A stretch of 47,252 nt of DNA from an uncultured Lysobacter sp. (GTDB taxonomy: Bacteria; Pseudomonadota; Gammaproteobacteria; Xanthomonadales; Xanthomonadaceae): contig CAMLID010000022.1 of assembly GCA_946480055.1 (NCBI GenBank), positions 1 to 47,252 of the forward strand, given 5' to 3'. The notes beneath the pieces were generated by a model. The model searched no databases, was not told the origin of the DNA, and saw nothing but the letters and a program-made list of their open reading frames with translations. The position numbers were made by a program, and so were the translations under genes. This document shows positions 26,374 through 35,439 of this stretch, piece after piece; the first letter of the stretch is position 1, and each line of letters opens with the position of its first letter.

Positions 26374-27705
26374 ATGACGTTTGAATCCCTCGGGCTTGCG
26401 CCCGCGTTGCTGCGCGCGCTCGTCGAGCAGAACTACAACACCCCGACCCCGATCCAGTCCGAAGCGATCCCGCTGGCCATGGCCGGCCACGACCTGCTGG
26501 GCGGGGCCCAGACCGGTACCGGCAAGACCGCCGCGTTCGGCCTGCCGCTGCTGAACCGCCTGTCCAAGCTCACCGGCGCCAACGGCCCGCGCAAGCCGCG
26601 CGCGCTGGTGCTGGTGCCGACCCGCGAGCTCGCAGTGCAGGTCAACGACAGCCTGCGCAGCTACGCCAAGCACCTGCGTCTGAGCATCTGTTCGATCTAC
26701 GGCGGCGCCGGCATGGGCCCGCAGGTCGACATGCTGCGTCGCGGCGTCGACGTGCTGGTCGCCACCCCCGGCCGCCTGATCGATCACATGGAGCGCGGCA
26801 CCGCCAAGCTCGACGCGATCGAAGTGCTGGTCCTGGACGAAGCCGACCGCATGCTCGACATGGGCTTCCTGCCCGCGATCAAGCGCATCCTCGGCCGCGT
26901 CCCGCCGCAGCGCCAGACCATGCTGTTCTCGGCCACCTTCGAAACCGAGATCAAGAAGCTGGCCCTGGAGTTCATGCGCGAGCCGCAGCAGGTCCAGGTC
27001 GCCGCCAACAACACCATCGCCGACACCATCGCCCACAAGGCGCATCCGGTCGACGGCGGCCGCAAGCGCGATCTGCTGGTCCGCATCCTCGCTGAGCGCA
27101 GCACCGACCAGGTGCTGGTGTTCGGCCGTACCAAGCACGGCTGCAACCGTTTGGCCGAACAGTTGGAAGACGCCGGCTTCAAGGCCGTCGCCATCCACGG
27201 CAACAAGAGCCAGGCCCAGCGCCAGAAAGCCCTGCGCGATTTCAAGGCCAACAAGGCCCGCGTGCTGGTCGCCACCGATGTCGCCGCGCGCGGTCTGGAC
27301 ATCCCCAGCCTGCCGCTGGTGATCAACTTCGACCTGCCGATGGTGGCCGAGGACTACGTCCACCGCATCGGCCGCACCGGCCGTAACGGCGCGACCGGCG
27401 AAGCCCTGTCGCTGGTGTCGCCGGACGAAGGCGGCCTGCTGCGCCAGATCCAGCGCATCCTCAAGGACGACATCCAGATGGTCACGGTCGACGGCTTCGA
27501 GCCGAGCCGCCCGATCCGCATGGGTTCGGACGCACCGGGCGCCCGTCGCCCCGGCGGTCAGCGTCCGGGCGGCAACAACTGCCCGCGCAAGCCCTCGCAC
27601 CGTCCGCACGGCAAGCCGGCCCCGCGCCACGCCCACGCCGGTCCGCAGCACCGCAGCGGCGGCCGCTCGGGTTCGGGCAGCGGCCAGCGTCGCGAAGGCG
27701 TGTAA
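26374..27705 (+). CDS. rhlE: DEAD-box ATP-dependent RNA helicase RhlE
   Basis: A 443-residue RNA helicase that unwinds short RNA duplexes in ribosome assembly and RNA decay. All motifs are present in order: Q motif with the upstream Phe (MTFESLGL ... PTPIQSEAIP), AQTGTGKT (45-52), PTRELA, TPGRL, DEAD, SAT, ARGLD and HRIGRTGR. The C-terminal tail (about 385-443) is rich in Gly, Arg, His and Pro, typical of RhlE, and would bind RNA loosely. The start has a good RBS. A terminator follows at 27727. Confidence 0.95.
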   Translation: MTFESLGLAPALLRALVEQNYNTPTPIQSEAIPLAMAGHDLLGGAQTGTGKTAAFGLPLLNRLSKLTGANGPRKPRALVLVPTRELAVQVNDSLRSYAKHLRLSICSIYGGAGMGPQVDMLRRGVDVLVATPGRLIDHMERGTAKLDAIEVLVLDEADRMLDMGFLPAIKRILGRVPPQRQTMLFSATFETEIKKLALEFMREPQQVQVAANNTIADTIAHKAHPVDGGRKRDLLVRILAERSTDQVLVFGRTKHGCNRLAEQLEDAGFKAVAIHGNKSQAQRQKALRDFKANKARVLVATDVAARGLDIPSLPLVINFDLPMVAEDYVHRIGRTGRNGATGEALSLVSPDEGGLLRQIQRILKDDIQMVTVDGFEPSRPIRMGSDAPGARRPGGQRPGGNNCPRKPSHRPHGKPAPRHAHAGPQHRSGGRSGSGSGQRREGV

Positions 27706-27726
27706 GCGTTTCGCAGCGTCGATGAG

Positions 27727-27753
27727 AAAGGCCGGCATTGCCGGCCTTTTTCT
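27727..27753 (+). terminator. Rho-independent terminator of rhlE
   Basis: A 10-base stem (27727-27736 and 27740-27749) followed by TTTCTTT. Confidence 0.88.
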
Positions 27754-27827
27754 TTGGGCGGCCCGCAGGCAAAGGTGCCGCGTCTCGCGCTAGGATGGCC
27801 TTCACTCGGAAGGCAAGGAACGCATCC

Positions 27828-28199
27828 ATGAAACCATTGCTCGCATTGCTTGCCGCACTCGTGCTGGCATTCGCGCCCGCGCGGCTCGCGCAAGCCACCT
27901 CGACCCTGCAGTTCAACGGCGACGGGTATTCGGTGGATCTGGAAATCGGCCACGACGAACGCCCCGTGATCGGGACCGTCCGCATCGGTCAGCCCGGCGA
28001 CAAGGACTACCGGCGAGTGCCCAGGCAGCAGGTGCGCGTCGAGGAATTCGATACCCAGCGCAAGCGTCTCAAGCTGCACTACACCGCTTCGGACGAAGCC
28101 CCCGGCATTCCCTCGTTCACGCTGGTCATGACCGAGACCGAGGCGACGCTGACTTTGGAGGGGAGACGCATCGTGTCGAAGGCCGACTGGTTCATGTAG
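27828..28199 (+). CDS. Small secreted hypothetical protein
   Basis: A 123-residue protein with a clear signal peptide (MKPLLALLAALVLAFAPARLAQA) and a mature part of about 100 residues that reads as mainly beta strands (STLQFNGDGYSVDLEIG, SFTLVMTETEATLTLEG). It has no cysteine in the mature part and no motif that I recognise. The ATG at 27828 is chosen because it gives the signal peptide and follows AAGGAA. The next gene begins 72 bases downstream on the same strand and is also exported. Function unknown. Confidence 0.8.
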   Translation: MKPLLALLAALVLAFAPARLAQATSTLQFNGDGYSVDLEIGHDERPVIGTVRIGQPGDKDYRRVPRQQVRVEEFDTQRKRLKLHYTASDEAPGIPSFTLVMTETEATLTLEGRRIVSKADWFM

Positions 28200-28271
28200 G
28201 CGGCCATGTTCGTCGGGCACGATACGGCGTGCCACGAAAATTTGTCATCCAAGGAAAGGGAAGCATTTCGA

Positions 28272-29378
28272 ATGAAAAGATTGGCTCTTCTGACAGCGTC
28301 TATCGCTCTACTTAGCTGTCAAGTCTCCGCCAGAACCCCTGGCAGACAGGCTGCCTTAGCCAACCCTATGGTCCAAGGTGCCGTTGCGCTACAGGCCAAT
28401 CAATCAGGAACTGCTGGCGCGCTGACCTCGGGCGTCTATAGCTACCAAGTGCAGTCGCGACACAAAGATGGCAAAGGAAAGCTGCAAAATGAAGGCGCCG
28501 AGTTCAGCTACTCCATTGAAGCCATCGGTGGTGGACGTGCTCTGGTTAAGTTCAATGGCGACGCCAGTGCTGCCGACCCCGGTGGCTTTGGCGGCGTGAT
28601 CAGTGGAGCGGTTGAGACCTCCGGCGTCGCCACATTCAGCAATGGGACGTGGGTGCTGAGAGGCAAGAGCGAGGATGGCGAGTGCGAAAGTCGTTTTGTC
28701 GTCGAGGGCACGGCGATCAAGCATCTCGGTGGCCGTTGTAAAGATGCCGGTAACTTGGGCGAGATGGCCTGGCCGCGCGCGAACGCCGTATTGCGCTTTA
28801 CCCGTCCGTTGCGCGATAGCGAACGTGCGGAACTGAAACACAGCACTGGCGTAACGCAAAGTGCGATGACTGGCTCCACGCCAGCCAGAGGCGATGGTGT
28901 GGCATTTTCCGGCCTTGTCGGCAAGAGCTTCCCTGCAATGCAACTCCCCTATCAAGCCTTTGGATTCGACGCATATGACGCCGAGCTCGAACCCATTTCC
29001 ATGAACGAAATGCGGGAAGGCAAAGTCACGGTCTATCCGGTTCGCAAAGGGAACGTACGCTATGTGGTCGTGGCCGCTACGGCGGACGACCAAACGCAGC
29101 GTGTGGTCGACGTGCGTCAAGCTGCGGCCAGCACCGGAAAACTGCGCTTTGTCGCGTCGAGTCCCGAGGAGGGGGACGTGATTACCGACTGCACGATCAA
29201 CGGTAAGCAGGTTGACCAGGCGTTCGGTTTCGCCCAAGCCGGGAAGAATCGGACTTACACCGGACAGGTCACCGCCTCTGGTGAATCATCCTGGCTGGTA
29301 CAACCTGGCGGCACTCATGTTGTTGCCCTTAAGCCAGGCGACAAATTGGTCTGCACGGAGACGATCTTCGGCGGTTGA
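28272..29378 (+). CDS. Putative lipoprotein of unknown function in an AT-richer segment
   Basis: A 368-residue exported protein. Its signal sequence ends in LLSC (Cys16), a good lipobox. No domain is recognised. Two parts can be told apart: one with a GVYSYQVQSRHKDGKG start and the pair ECESR/GGRCKD (about 45-190), and one after a Ser/Thr-rich linker (about 220-368) with a later Cys pair. Third codon positions here are much less G/C biased than in neighbours, with many AAA, TTG, GCA and TCA codons, which suggests later acquisition. A strong RBS (AAGGAAAGGG) lies upstream. No terminator or partner gene was seen. Confidence 0.82.
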   Translation: MKRLALLTASIALLSCQVSARTPGRQAALANPMVQGAVALQANQSGTAGALTSGVYSYQVQSRHKDGKGKLQNEGAEFSYSIEAIGGGRALVKFNGDASAADPGGFGGVISGAVETSGVATFSNGTWVLRGKSEDGECESRFVVEGTAIKHLGGRCKDAGNLGEMAWPRANAVLRFTRPLRDSERAELKHSTGVTQSAMTGSTPARGDGVAFSGLVGKSFPAMQLPYQAFGFDAYDAELEPISMNEMREGKVTVYPVRKGNVRYVVVAATADDQTQRVVDVRQAAASTGKLRFVASSPEEGDVITDCTINGKQVDQAFGFAQAGKNRTYTGQVTASGESSWLVQPGGTHVVALKPGDKLVCTETIFGG

Positions 29379-29543
29379 CAAGCACTCCCACGGTTCGGCA
29401 AAGATCCTGACATCCGGATCGGACTTTCCGGCTGTGCGAAGTGCGCAAGTATGGCGCCGGAGATCACGCGAATGTGGCGAGCAATCGCCATTCGCCTCGG
29501 ACGGCATCGCGATTTGTCGCGGGCTATCGCGCAGCAGCGGCTC

Positions 29544-30401
29544 TCACTCTTCCGCCGCAGCCGCCTCGCGCCCCTGCTGCCGGATCAGCGCTTCCTCGCG
29601 TGCGTCGTTGATCGCGTCGCGCACGCTACCCAGATCGACCGTCGATTCGTCGTGGACGAAGGTACCGGTGAGTTCGCTGTCGGCATGCAGATCGCCGGCT
29701 TCGAACAAAGCCCACATTTCTTCGGCGTACCAAGTGTCGAGCAGCTCCGGCGCCCAGGCGCCGAGGCTGGCGGTGAGGTTGTTGACGTCGCGCAGCAGCA
29801 TGCTGCGCGCGGCGTTGTTGCCGGCCGCACTGACGACCTGCGGGAAATCGATGATGACCGGGCCATCCGGCGCGACCAGCACGTTGTACTCGGACAGGTC
29901 GCCGTGGATCAGGCCCACGCTCAGCATCTTCACCACCTGGCGGACCAGGAAGCGGTGGAAGCCGCGCGCCTGATCCGGCGCCAGCTCGACCTCGCCCAGG
30001 CGCGGCGCGGAGTGGCCGTTGGCGTCGGTCACCAGTTCCATCACCAGCACGCCGTGGAAATAGCCGTAGGGTTCGGGCACGCGCACGCCGGCCTCGCGCA
30101 ACTGGTACAGCGCGTCGACCTCGGTGTTCTTCCAGGCGGTTTCCTGCTGCTTGCGTCCGTACTTGGTGGCCTTGCCGATCGCGCGCGCCTCGCGGCTGCC
30201 GCGCACCTTGCGGCCCTCCTGGTACTGAACGCGCTGCTGGAAGCTGCGCTGGGCCATGTCCTTGTAGACCTTGGCGCAGCGCACGTCGTTGCCGGAGCGC
30301 ACCACGTACACCGACGCCTCTTTACCGCTTTTCAGCGGACGCATCACTTCATCGATCACGCCGTCGTCGATCAGCGCCTGCAAGCCGGAGGGAGTCTTCA
30401 T
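29544..30401 (-). CDS. RIO-type atypical serine/threonine protein kinase
   Basis: A 285-residue soluble kinase of the RIO family, known in archaea and eukaryotes for ribosome assembly and present in some proteobacteria (PA4780-like). Visible motifs are the RIO loop SGKEASVYVV (25-34) with catalytic Lys44 in CAKVYKD, HGDLSEYN (166-173, Asp168 and Asn173) and the metal-binding IDFPQ (Asp185). All catalytic residues are intact. It diverges from an rRNA pseudouridine synthase gene with 95 bases between. A role in ribosome biogenesis would fit that neighbour but is inferred. Confidence 0.92.
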   Translation of the reverse strand: MKTPSGLQALIDDGVIDEVMRPLKSGKEASVYVVRSGNDVRCAKVYKDMAQRSFQQRVQYQEGRKVRGSREARAIGKATKYGRKQQETAWKNTEVDALYQLREAGVRVPEPYGYFHGVLVMELVTDANGHSAPRLGEVELAPDQARGFHRFLVRQVVKMLSVGLIHGDLSEYNVLVAPDGPVIIDFPQVVSAAGNNAARSMLLRDVNNLTASLGAWAPELLDTWYAEEMWALFEAGDLHADSELTGTFVHDESTVDLGSVRDAINDAREEALIRQQGREAAAAEE

Positions 30402-30496
30402 CTAGTCCTATGAACGGAATCGGTCCGGCGGAGAAGGGTTTTCCGCCGGGCGCCGGCGTATCTTTACACTTAACGCCTTTCCCGCCGACTTTTTCC

Positions 30497-31207
30497 ATGT
30501 CCGAGCCCCTACGTCTAGATAAACGCGTCGCAGAACTGACGGGCTGTTCGCGCGCGCAAGCCCAGCAATACATCGAGGGCGGCTGGGTCCGGGTCGACGG
30601 CGAGGTCGTGGAAGAGCCCCAGGCGCCGATCTCGACCCAACAGGTCGAATTGGACCCGGATGCGCGGCTGGAGCCGGCCGAGCCGGCGACGATGCTCCTG
30701 CACAAGCCGGCCGGCGTGGACTTCAAGGACGCCCCCGGCCTGGCCCTGGCGGCGGCCCACGCCGAGGGCGACCTGTCCGGTGTGCGCATGCTCAAGCGCC
30801 ATTTCCACAACCTGACCCCGCTGATGCCGATCGACGCGGAGGCCTCCGGCCTGGTGGTGCTGAGCCAGGACGGCCGGACCTGGCGCCGCCTGACCGAGGA
30901 CTACGCGCAGATCGAGCAGGAGTTCGTGGTCGAGGTCAGCGGCGAACTGGGGCCCTACGGTTTGAAGCGGCTCGCGCACGGCTTGGAGTACCGCGGGCGG
31001 CCGCTGGCGCCGTGCAAGGTCAGCTGGGCGAACGAAACCCGCTTGCGCTTCGCGATCAAGAACGTGATGGGCGGGCAGTTGCGGCATATGTGCGCCCAGG
31101 TCGGTCTGGAGGTCGTGTCCAGCAAGCGCCTGCGCATCGGCCGTATCTCGCTGAGCAAGATGCCGGTGGGCGAGTGGCGCTACCTGCCGGTCGGCGAGAA
31201 GTTCTGA
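30497..31207 (+). CDS. RsuA/RluF-family pseudouridine synthase with altered motif
   Basis: A 236-residue member of the RsuA/RluB/RluE/RluF family, which isomerises specific uridines in rRNA or tRNA. An S4 RNA-binding domain covers about residues 6-50 (LDKRVAELTGCSRAQAQQYI), followed by the catalytic fold with LLHKPAGV (67-74) and the late QLRHMCAQVGLEV segment. The usual active-site GRLD is MPID here: the catalytic Asp113 is kept, but the neighbouring Arg is replaced by Pro. The ATG at 30497 fits the S4 start; a longer frame begins at 30410 but lacks similarity. Target RNA unknown. Confidence 0.88.
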   Translation: MSEPLRLDKRVAELTGCSRAQAQQYIEGGWVRVDGEVVEEPQAPISTQQVELDPDARLEPAEPATMLLHKPAGVDFKDAPGLALAAAHAEGDLSGVRMLKRHFHNLTPLMPIDAEASGLVVLSQDGRTWRRLTEDYAQIEQEFVVEVSGELGPYGLKRLAHGLEYRGRPLAPCKVSWANETRLRFAIKNVMGGQLRHMCAQVGLEVVSSKRLRIGRISLSKMPVGEWRYLPVGEKF

Positions 31208-31302
31208 GTCGTCGAATTGGGGCTCCGGCTGTTGCAATGCCCGGCGACGGGATCGCGTGAAGTCCTTTCCCGCGAGCGCCTGAACATGCAAACATCGGGC
31301 GT

Positions 31303-32538
31303 ATGAGAAAACTGGCCAGGATCGCCGCAGTCGTTCTGCTTTTCACGCTGTCGGGGTGCGCGCCCGTCCGCTTCTATCAGGCCATGACCGGCAAGGAAAT
31401 TCCGGAGCCCAAGGCGATTCCCATCGTGGAACGCGGCCAGCGCGCGCCGTCGCATCGCAAAGTCGCGACGCTAGCCGACGGTCTGCATCTGGCGCGCATC
31501 GACCGCAAGGGCAGGCCGGCCTACGGCGTGGTGGACCGACGCAACCTCGTCGTGATCCCGATCGGCTATCAGCACATCACCGATCTGGGCGACCAGGGTC
31601 TGAGCGCTATCGGCTTGCAGAGCGTGCGTCATTTCGATCGGCAGGGGAACGAAGTATCGGCCACCTTGTTCGAGGATGAGCTGCACTTCGTCAACGGCCA
31701 GGCTATTGCGACCATCCGACCCGCGGAAGGGGATGTCAGGGGCGATCGCTACGGCGTCATCGGTCAGGACGGAAGAACCGTCATCCCGTTCGATTATCTC
31801 AACATCGTCGAAGTCAGCACCAAGCTGCGGCCGGACGTCTCCTGGTATCAGGTGCAGCGCGATGTCGCCAAACCGGGAGAGCCGAGAAAGGTCCGCCGAG
31901 GCATGCTCGATGCCCAAGGTCGGGTCGTGCTGCCGATCGAGTACTACGAAGTTTCGCCGGGCTACGCGCGCGATGGCCTGGATAACGGCTGGGCCCGCGT
32001 ATCCGAACAGGAGTACGAGAGCTTCACCGTGAATTTCATCACCGGCCTGCGTATGCAACGGCCGGGCGGCAGCTACTACGGCCGGACGGTGGGCTACAGC
32101 ACCCTGCTCAATCCAGAGCCCGAAACGCTCAACCAGTACGAAAAAATTCAGTGGCGCAAGGCGCACGACGAACGTTATCGGCTGGAGTTGTTCGATATGC
32201 ACGGCAAGCTGGTCTACGACCAGAGCGATATCGGCGATACCTGGGACTTGAGCGGACTCACCGCGGTGTGGCGAGCGGACAAGATCGGCCTGCTGGATGC
32301 CGACGGCCGGCCACTGACGGATTTCAAATACGACGAGATCAAGGACTACGGTGGCGGGCAGGCCCTGATGATCGTCGCCGGCCGCACGGTATGTATCGAT
32401 GCCGCCTATCCGCCGGGCTCGGAGCGGGCCGCGCGCGACTGCGCGAAGGCCGCCACCAGAAAGGACGCCGGCAAGCGCGAGCGCCGACAACGAGGTCCGA
32501 TGGCGGTCCCCGCTAGCTATCCGCGGTATGGCGGCTGA
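31303..32538 (+). CDS. Predicted lipoprotein with degenerate WG-like repeats
   Basis: A 411-residue exported protein with lipobox LSGC (Cys19). The mature part contains several units of the kind YGVVDRRNLVVIPIGYQHI, YGVIGQDGRTVIPFDYLNI, GMLDAQGRVVLPIEYYEV and IGLLDADGRPLTDFKYDEI. These resemble WG repeats (a beta-rich repeat of about 35 residues found in secreted and surface proteins), although the Trp-Gly itself is replaced. The last 30 residues are Lys/Arg-rich and probably unstructured. It stands alone before a shared terminator. Function unknown; such proteins are often annotated only by the repeat. Confidence 0.85.
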   Translation: MRKLARIAAVVLLFTLSGCAPVRFYQAMTGKEIPEPKAIPIVERGQRAPSHRKVATLADGLHLARIDRKGRPAYGVVDRRNLVVIPIGYQHITDLGDQGLSAIGLQSVRHFDRQGNEVSATLFEDELHFVNGQAIATIRPAEGDVRGDRYGVIGQDGRTVIPFDYLNIVEVSTKLRPDVSWYQVQRDVAKPGEPRKVRRGMLDAQGRVVLPIEYYEVSPGYARDGLDNGWARVSEQEYESFTVNFITGLRMQRPGGSYYGRTVGYSTLLNPEPETLNQYEKIQWRKAHDERYRLELFDMHGKLVYDQSDIGDTWDLSGLTAVWRADKIGLLDADGRPLTDFKYDEIKDYGGGQALMIVAGRTVCIDAAYPPGSERAARDCAKAATRKDAGKRERRQRGPMAVPASYPRYGG

Positions 32539-32668
32539 ATTCCTGAAACGCATGCGGTGAGTCGCAACCCGCTTTTCGGCCGATCCGATAAGCGGCGTGT
32601 GCCTGCCGCGCCGGATCAACAGGTCAGCGCGCCACTTCGCAGCATCGCCCGCGCGCGTCGCGGACAAA

Positions 32669-32696
32669 GAAAAAGCCGGGCATGCCCGGCTTTTTC
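32669..32696. terminator. Bidirectional terminator
   Basis: A 13-base perfect stem, GAAAAAGCCGGGC and GCCCGGCTTTTTC, around the two-base centre AT. It lies between the WG-like lipoprotein gene (plus) and the DUF885 gene (minus) and has a T-tract in both directions. Confidence 0.88.
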
Positions 32697-32716
32697 CCGC
32701 ATTACCGCGCTCGCGG

Positions 32717-34522
32717 TCAGCCCTTCTTGCTGGCGATCCAGCGATCGACCTTCTGCTGCAACACTTCCAGCGGCACCGAGCCGTCCTTCAGCACTTCGGC
32801 ATGGAACTCGCGCACGTCGAACTTCGTGCCCAGTTCCTTTTCGGCCTTGCGGCGCAGTTCCTGGATCTTCAGCTCGCCGATCTTGTACGCCAGCGCCTGG
32901 CCCGGCCAGGCGATGTAGCGCTCGGCTTCGGCGGTGGACTGGGTTTCGCTCTCGGCCGAGTTGTCGAGCATGTACTTGATCACCTGCTCGCGGGTCCAGC
33001 CCTTGCTGTGCAGGCCGGTGTCGGTGACCAGACGGATCGCGCGCCACAGTTCGTTCTGCAGGTAGCCGAAGTAGTCGTAAGGGTCGGTGTAGACGCCCAG
33101 GTCCTTGCCCAGCGATTCGGCGTACAGGCCCCAGCCTTCGATGAAGGCGGTTTCCCCGCCGAAGCGGCGGAACGCCGGAATGCCGGTCAGTTCCTGCTGC
33201 AGCGCGAGCTGGAAGTGGTGGCCCGGGATGGCTTCGTGCAGGTACAGGTCCTCGGCGTCCCAGGTCTTGCGCGTGGGCAGGTCGTAGGTGTTGACGTAGA
33301 ACACGCCCGGACGGCTGCCGTCCTCGCTCGGGCTGCGGTACTCGCCGCCGGCCGCGGACTGGGCGCGGAACGGTTCGACCGCGCGGATCTCGAACGGCGC
33401 CTTCGGCACCAGCGAGAACTGCTGCGGGATCTTCTGGTTGATCTTGGCTTCCAGCGCGCGGTAATGCGCCAGCAGCGCGTCCTCGCTCTTGAAGCCGAAG
33501 CGCGGATCGTTCTGCATGAACTTGAAGAAGTCCTGCAGCGAACCCTTGAAGCCGACCTGCGTCATCACCTTGCGGATTTCGCCATGGATGCGCGCGACTT
33601 CGTCCAGGCCGATCTGGTGGATCTGCGCCGGGCTCAGGTCGGTGGTGGTGCGCTGACGCGCGTTGAATGCGTACCAGGCCTGGCCGTTGGGCAGCTTGTC
33701 CAGGCCGACGCTGTCGCGCGTGGCCGGCAGATATTCGTCGTTGATGAAGGCGCGCAGCTTCTTGTAGGCCGGCATCAGGCGGGTGCCGATCATCTCGCGG
33801 TAGGCTGCGGTCAGACGCTGCTTGTCGGCGTCGGAGAAGTCCTTGGGCAGGTTGGTGATCGGGCCCCAGAACAGCGTCTCTTCCGGCTTGTCCTTGATCA
33901 GTGCATCGAACTGCGGGATGACCTTGATCATCAGCGCCTTGGGCTGGACCACGCCGGCCTTCATGCCCTGGCGCATGTTGTCGATCGCGGTGTCGAACAG
34001 CCCCGGCAGCTTGCTGCCGCGGGCGAGCCAGTTGTCGTAGTCCTTGACCGTCTTGAACGGCTGCGGGCCGGTGCCCGAGCCCATCTGCACGGCGAAGCTG
34101 GCCATGCTGCCCATCTGGTTGATCGGCATCATCCAGTCGGGGAACTGCTCGGACTCCAGCGACATCTTGGAGTCGCGCACGAAGGTTTCGTAGCTCAGCA
34201 GGTCCTGGCCCTGCAGGCCGGCCGGACCGATGTCCTGCACGGTCTTGAGCCAGCGCACGGTGAAGTCGTGCGATTCCTGGCGGTACTGGGCGGTGCCGAA
34301 GTCGGGCAACTGGTCGTTGTAGCGGTTGTCGCCCTGGAACGTGGCCTGGACCGGGTTGAGCTTGAGCACTTCTTCCCAGTACTGGCCGTACAGCGCGGTC
34401 AGCTTGGCGGCCTTGGCTTGGTCGACGGCGGCGGCCTTGGGCGTTTCTGCGGCATGGCCGGGCGCGATGGCCGCGGTGGCGACCGTCAGAGCGAGTGCGA
34501 GAGCGAGTGGACGCAAGGTCAT
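32717..34522 (-). CDS. DUF885 family secreted metallopeptidase-like protein
   Basis: A 601-residue exported protein of the DUF885 family, regarded as zinc carboxypeptidase-like. A signal peptide covers about residues 1-24 (LALALALTVATAAIAPGHA). The metal motif is HEAIPGHHF, followed by the third-ligand region GGETAFIEGWGLYAE, both typical of the family. The C-terminus ends in VLQQKVDRWIASKKG. The ATG at 34522 gives the signal peptide; the frame is open upstream without similarity. It is one of several exported peptidases in the window. Confidence 0.92.
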   Translation of the reverse strand: MTLRPLALALALTVATAAIAPGHAAETPKAAAVDQAKAAKLTALYGQYWEEVLKLNPVQATFQGDNRYNDQLPDFGTAQYRQESHDFTVRWLKTVQDIGPAGLQGQDLLSYETFVRDSKMSLESEQFPDWMMPINQMGSMASFAVQMGSGTGPQPFKTVKDYDNWLARGSKLPGLFDTAIDNMRQGMKAGVVQPKALMIKVIPQFDALIKDKPEETLFWGPITNLPKDFSDADKQRLTAAYREMIGTRLMPAYKKLRAFINDEYLPATRDSVGLDKLPNGQAWYAFNARQRTTTDLSPAQIHQIGLDEVARIHGEIRKVMTQVGFKGSLQDFFKFMQNDPRFGFKSEDALLAHYRALEAKINQKIPQQFSLVPKAPFEIRAVEPFRAQSAAGGEYRSPSEDGSRPGVFYVNTYDLPTRKTWDAEDLYLHEAIPGHHFQLALQQELTGIPAFRRFGGETAFIEGWGLYAESLGKDLGVYTDPYDYFGYLQNELWRAIRLVTDTGLHSKGWTREQVIKYMLDNSAESETQSTAEAERYIAWPGQALAYKIGELKIQELRRKAEKELGTKFDVREFHAEVLKDGSVPLEVLQQKVDRWIASKKG

Positions 34523-34647
34523 TACGGGTTCCCCGGAGCGATGAGTCCCCCAGCATGGCCGAGCGCCCGCGCAGCCGCCCCGGTCGGAAGTCACGGGTCG
34601 CGGGCGAAGCACCGCGCCGATGGCCCGAATCGCGGCCTGCGTCGCGT

Positions 34648-35439
34648 TCAGGCGGCGGCTTCGTCGCGCAGCTGTTCGGCGCGGGCCCGGCCGAGGTAGC
34701 GCACGATCGCCGCGCGCACCAGGTAGATCAGCGGGATCATCGCGATCGCGGCGAGCATCTTGTAGGCGTAGTTGACCGTGCTCACTGCCAGGAACAGCGA
34801 GGTCGGCCACTTCTGCGGCCCCAGCACGAAGGCGATGTAGAGCACCACGAAGCTGTCGACCAACTGCGAGACCGCGGTCGAGCCGGTCGCGCGCAGCCAG
34901 ATGTGCTTCTCGCCGGTAGCGTTGCGGATGCGGTGGAACACCGCGACGTCGATCAGCTGGCCGAGCATGAACGCGACCAGCGAACCGGCGATGGTCCATA
35001 GGCCCTGGCCGAACACCGCGGAGAATGCGGCCTGGTAGTCGTCCACGCCCTGCGACTGCGCGGCCTTGACCCACCAGTCGGCCGGTGCCAGCGAGATCGC
35101 CGCGAACGCGAACACGAAGCCGTACACGATCAGCAGCGCGGCCAGCCAGGAGATCGTGCGCACGCCGCGGCGGCCGAAGAACTCGTTGATGACGTCGGTC
35201 ATCAGGAATACCACCGGCCACAGCAGGGTGCCGGCGGTGAAGCTGAGCGAGCCGCTCTGGCCGAACAGGTTCCACTGCAGCGGAGCGATGCCGAGGGTGT
35301 CTTCGAGCGCGAAGATCTTGACCCCGATGAACTCGGCCAACACCGCGTTCACGCAGAAGAACGCCGACAGCACGATGAACAAACGCAGCGCGCGGTCTTC
35401 CAGCGTCTTGGTGACTGTGCCGGCCGCGGTCGAGTTCAT
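34648..35439 (-). CDS. yhhQ: Queuosine precursor transporter YhhQ
   Basis: A 263-residue inner-membrane protein of the YhhQ (QueT-like, VUT) family, which imports preQ0/preQ1 for queuosine modification of tRNA. Evidence is about six hydrophobic segments and the family motif FLMTDVINEFFGRRGVRTI, together with GQLIDVAVFHRI and STAVSQLVDSFVVLYIAF. Its start overlaps the stop of the upstream dehydrogenase gene by four bases (ATGA), so the two are translationally coupled although their roles seem unrelated. Confidence 0.93.
   Translation of the reverse strand: MNSTAAGTVTKTLEDRALRLFIVLSAFFCVNAVLAEFIGVKIFALEDTLGIAPLQWNLFGQSGSLSFTAGTLLWPVVFLMTDVINEFFGRRGVRTISWLAALLIVYGFVFAFAAISLAPADWWVKAAQSQGVDDYQAAFSAVFGQGLWTIAGSLVAFMLGQLIDVAVFHRIRNATGEKHIWLRATGSTAVSQLVDSFVVLYIAFVLGPQKWPTSLFLAVSTVNYAYKMLAAIAMIPLIYLVRAAIVRYLGRARAEQLRDEAAA

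Noticed and set aside
26083..27738. 551-residue minus-strand frame opposite rhlE
   Set aside because: No motif, unbiased antisense composition, and it spans the rhlE promoter and terminator.
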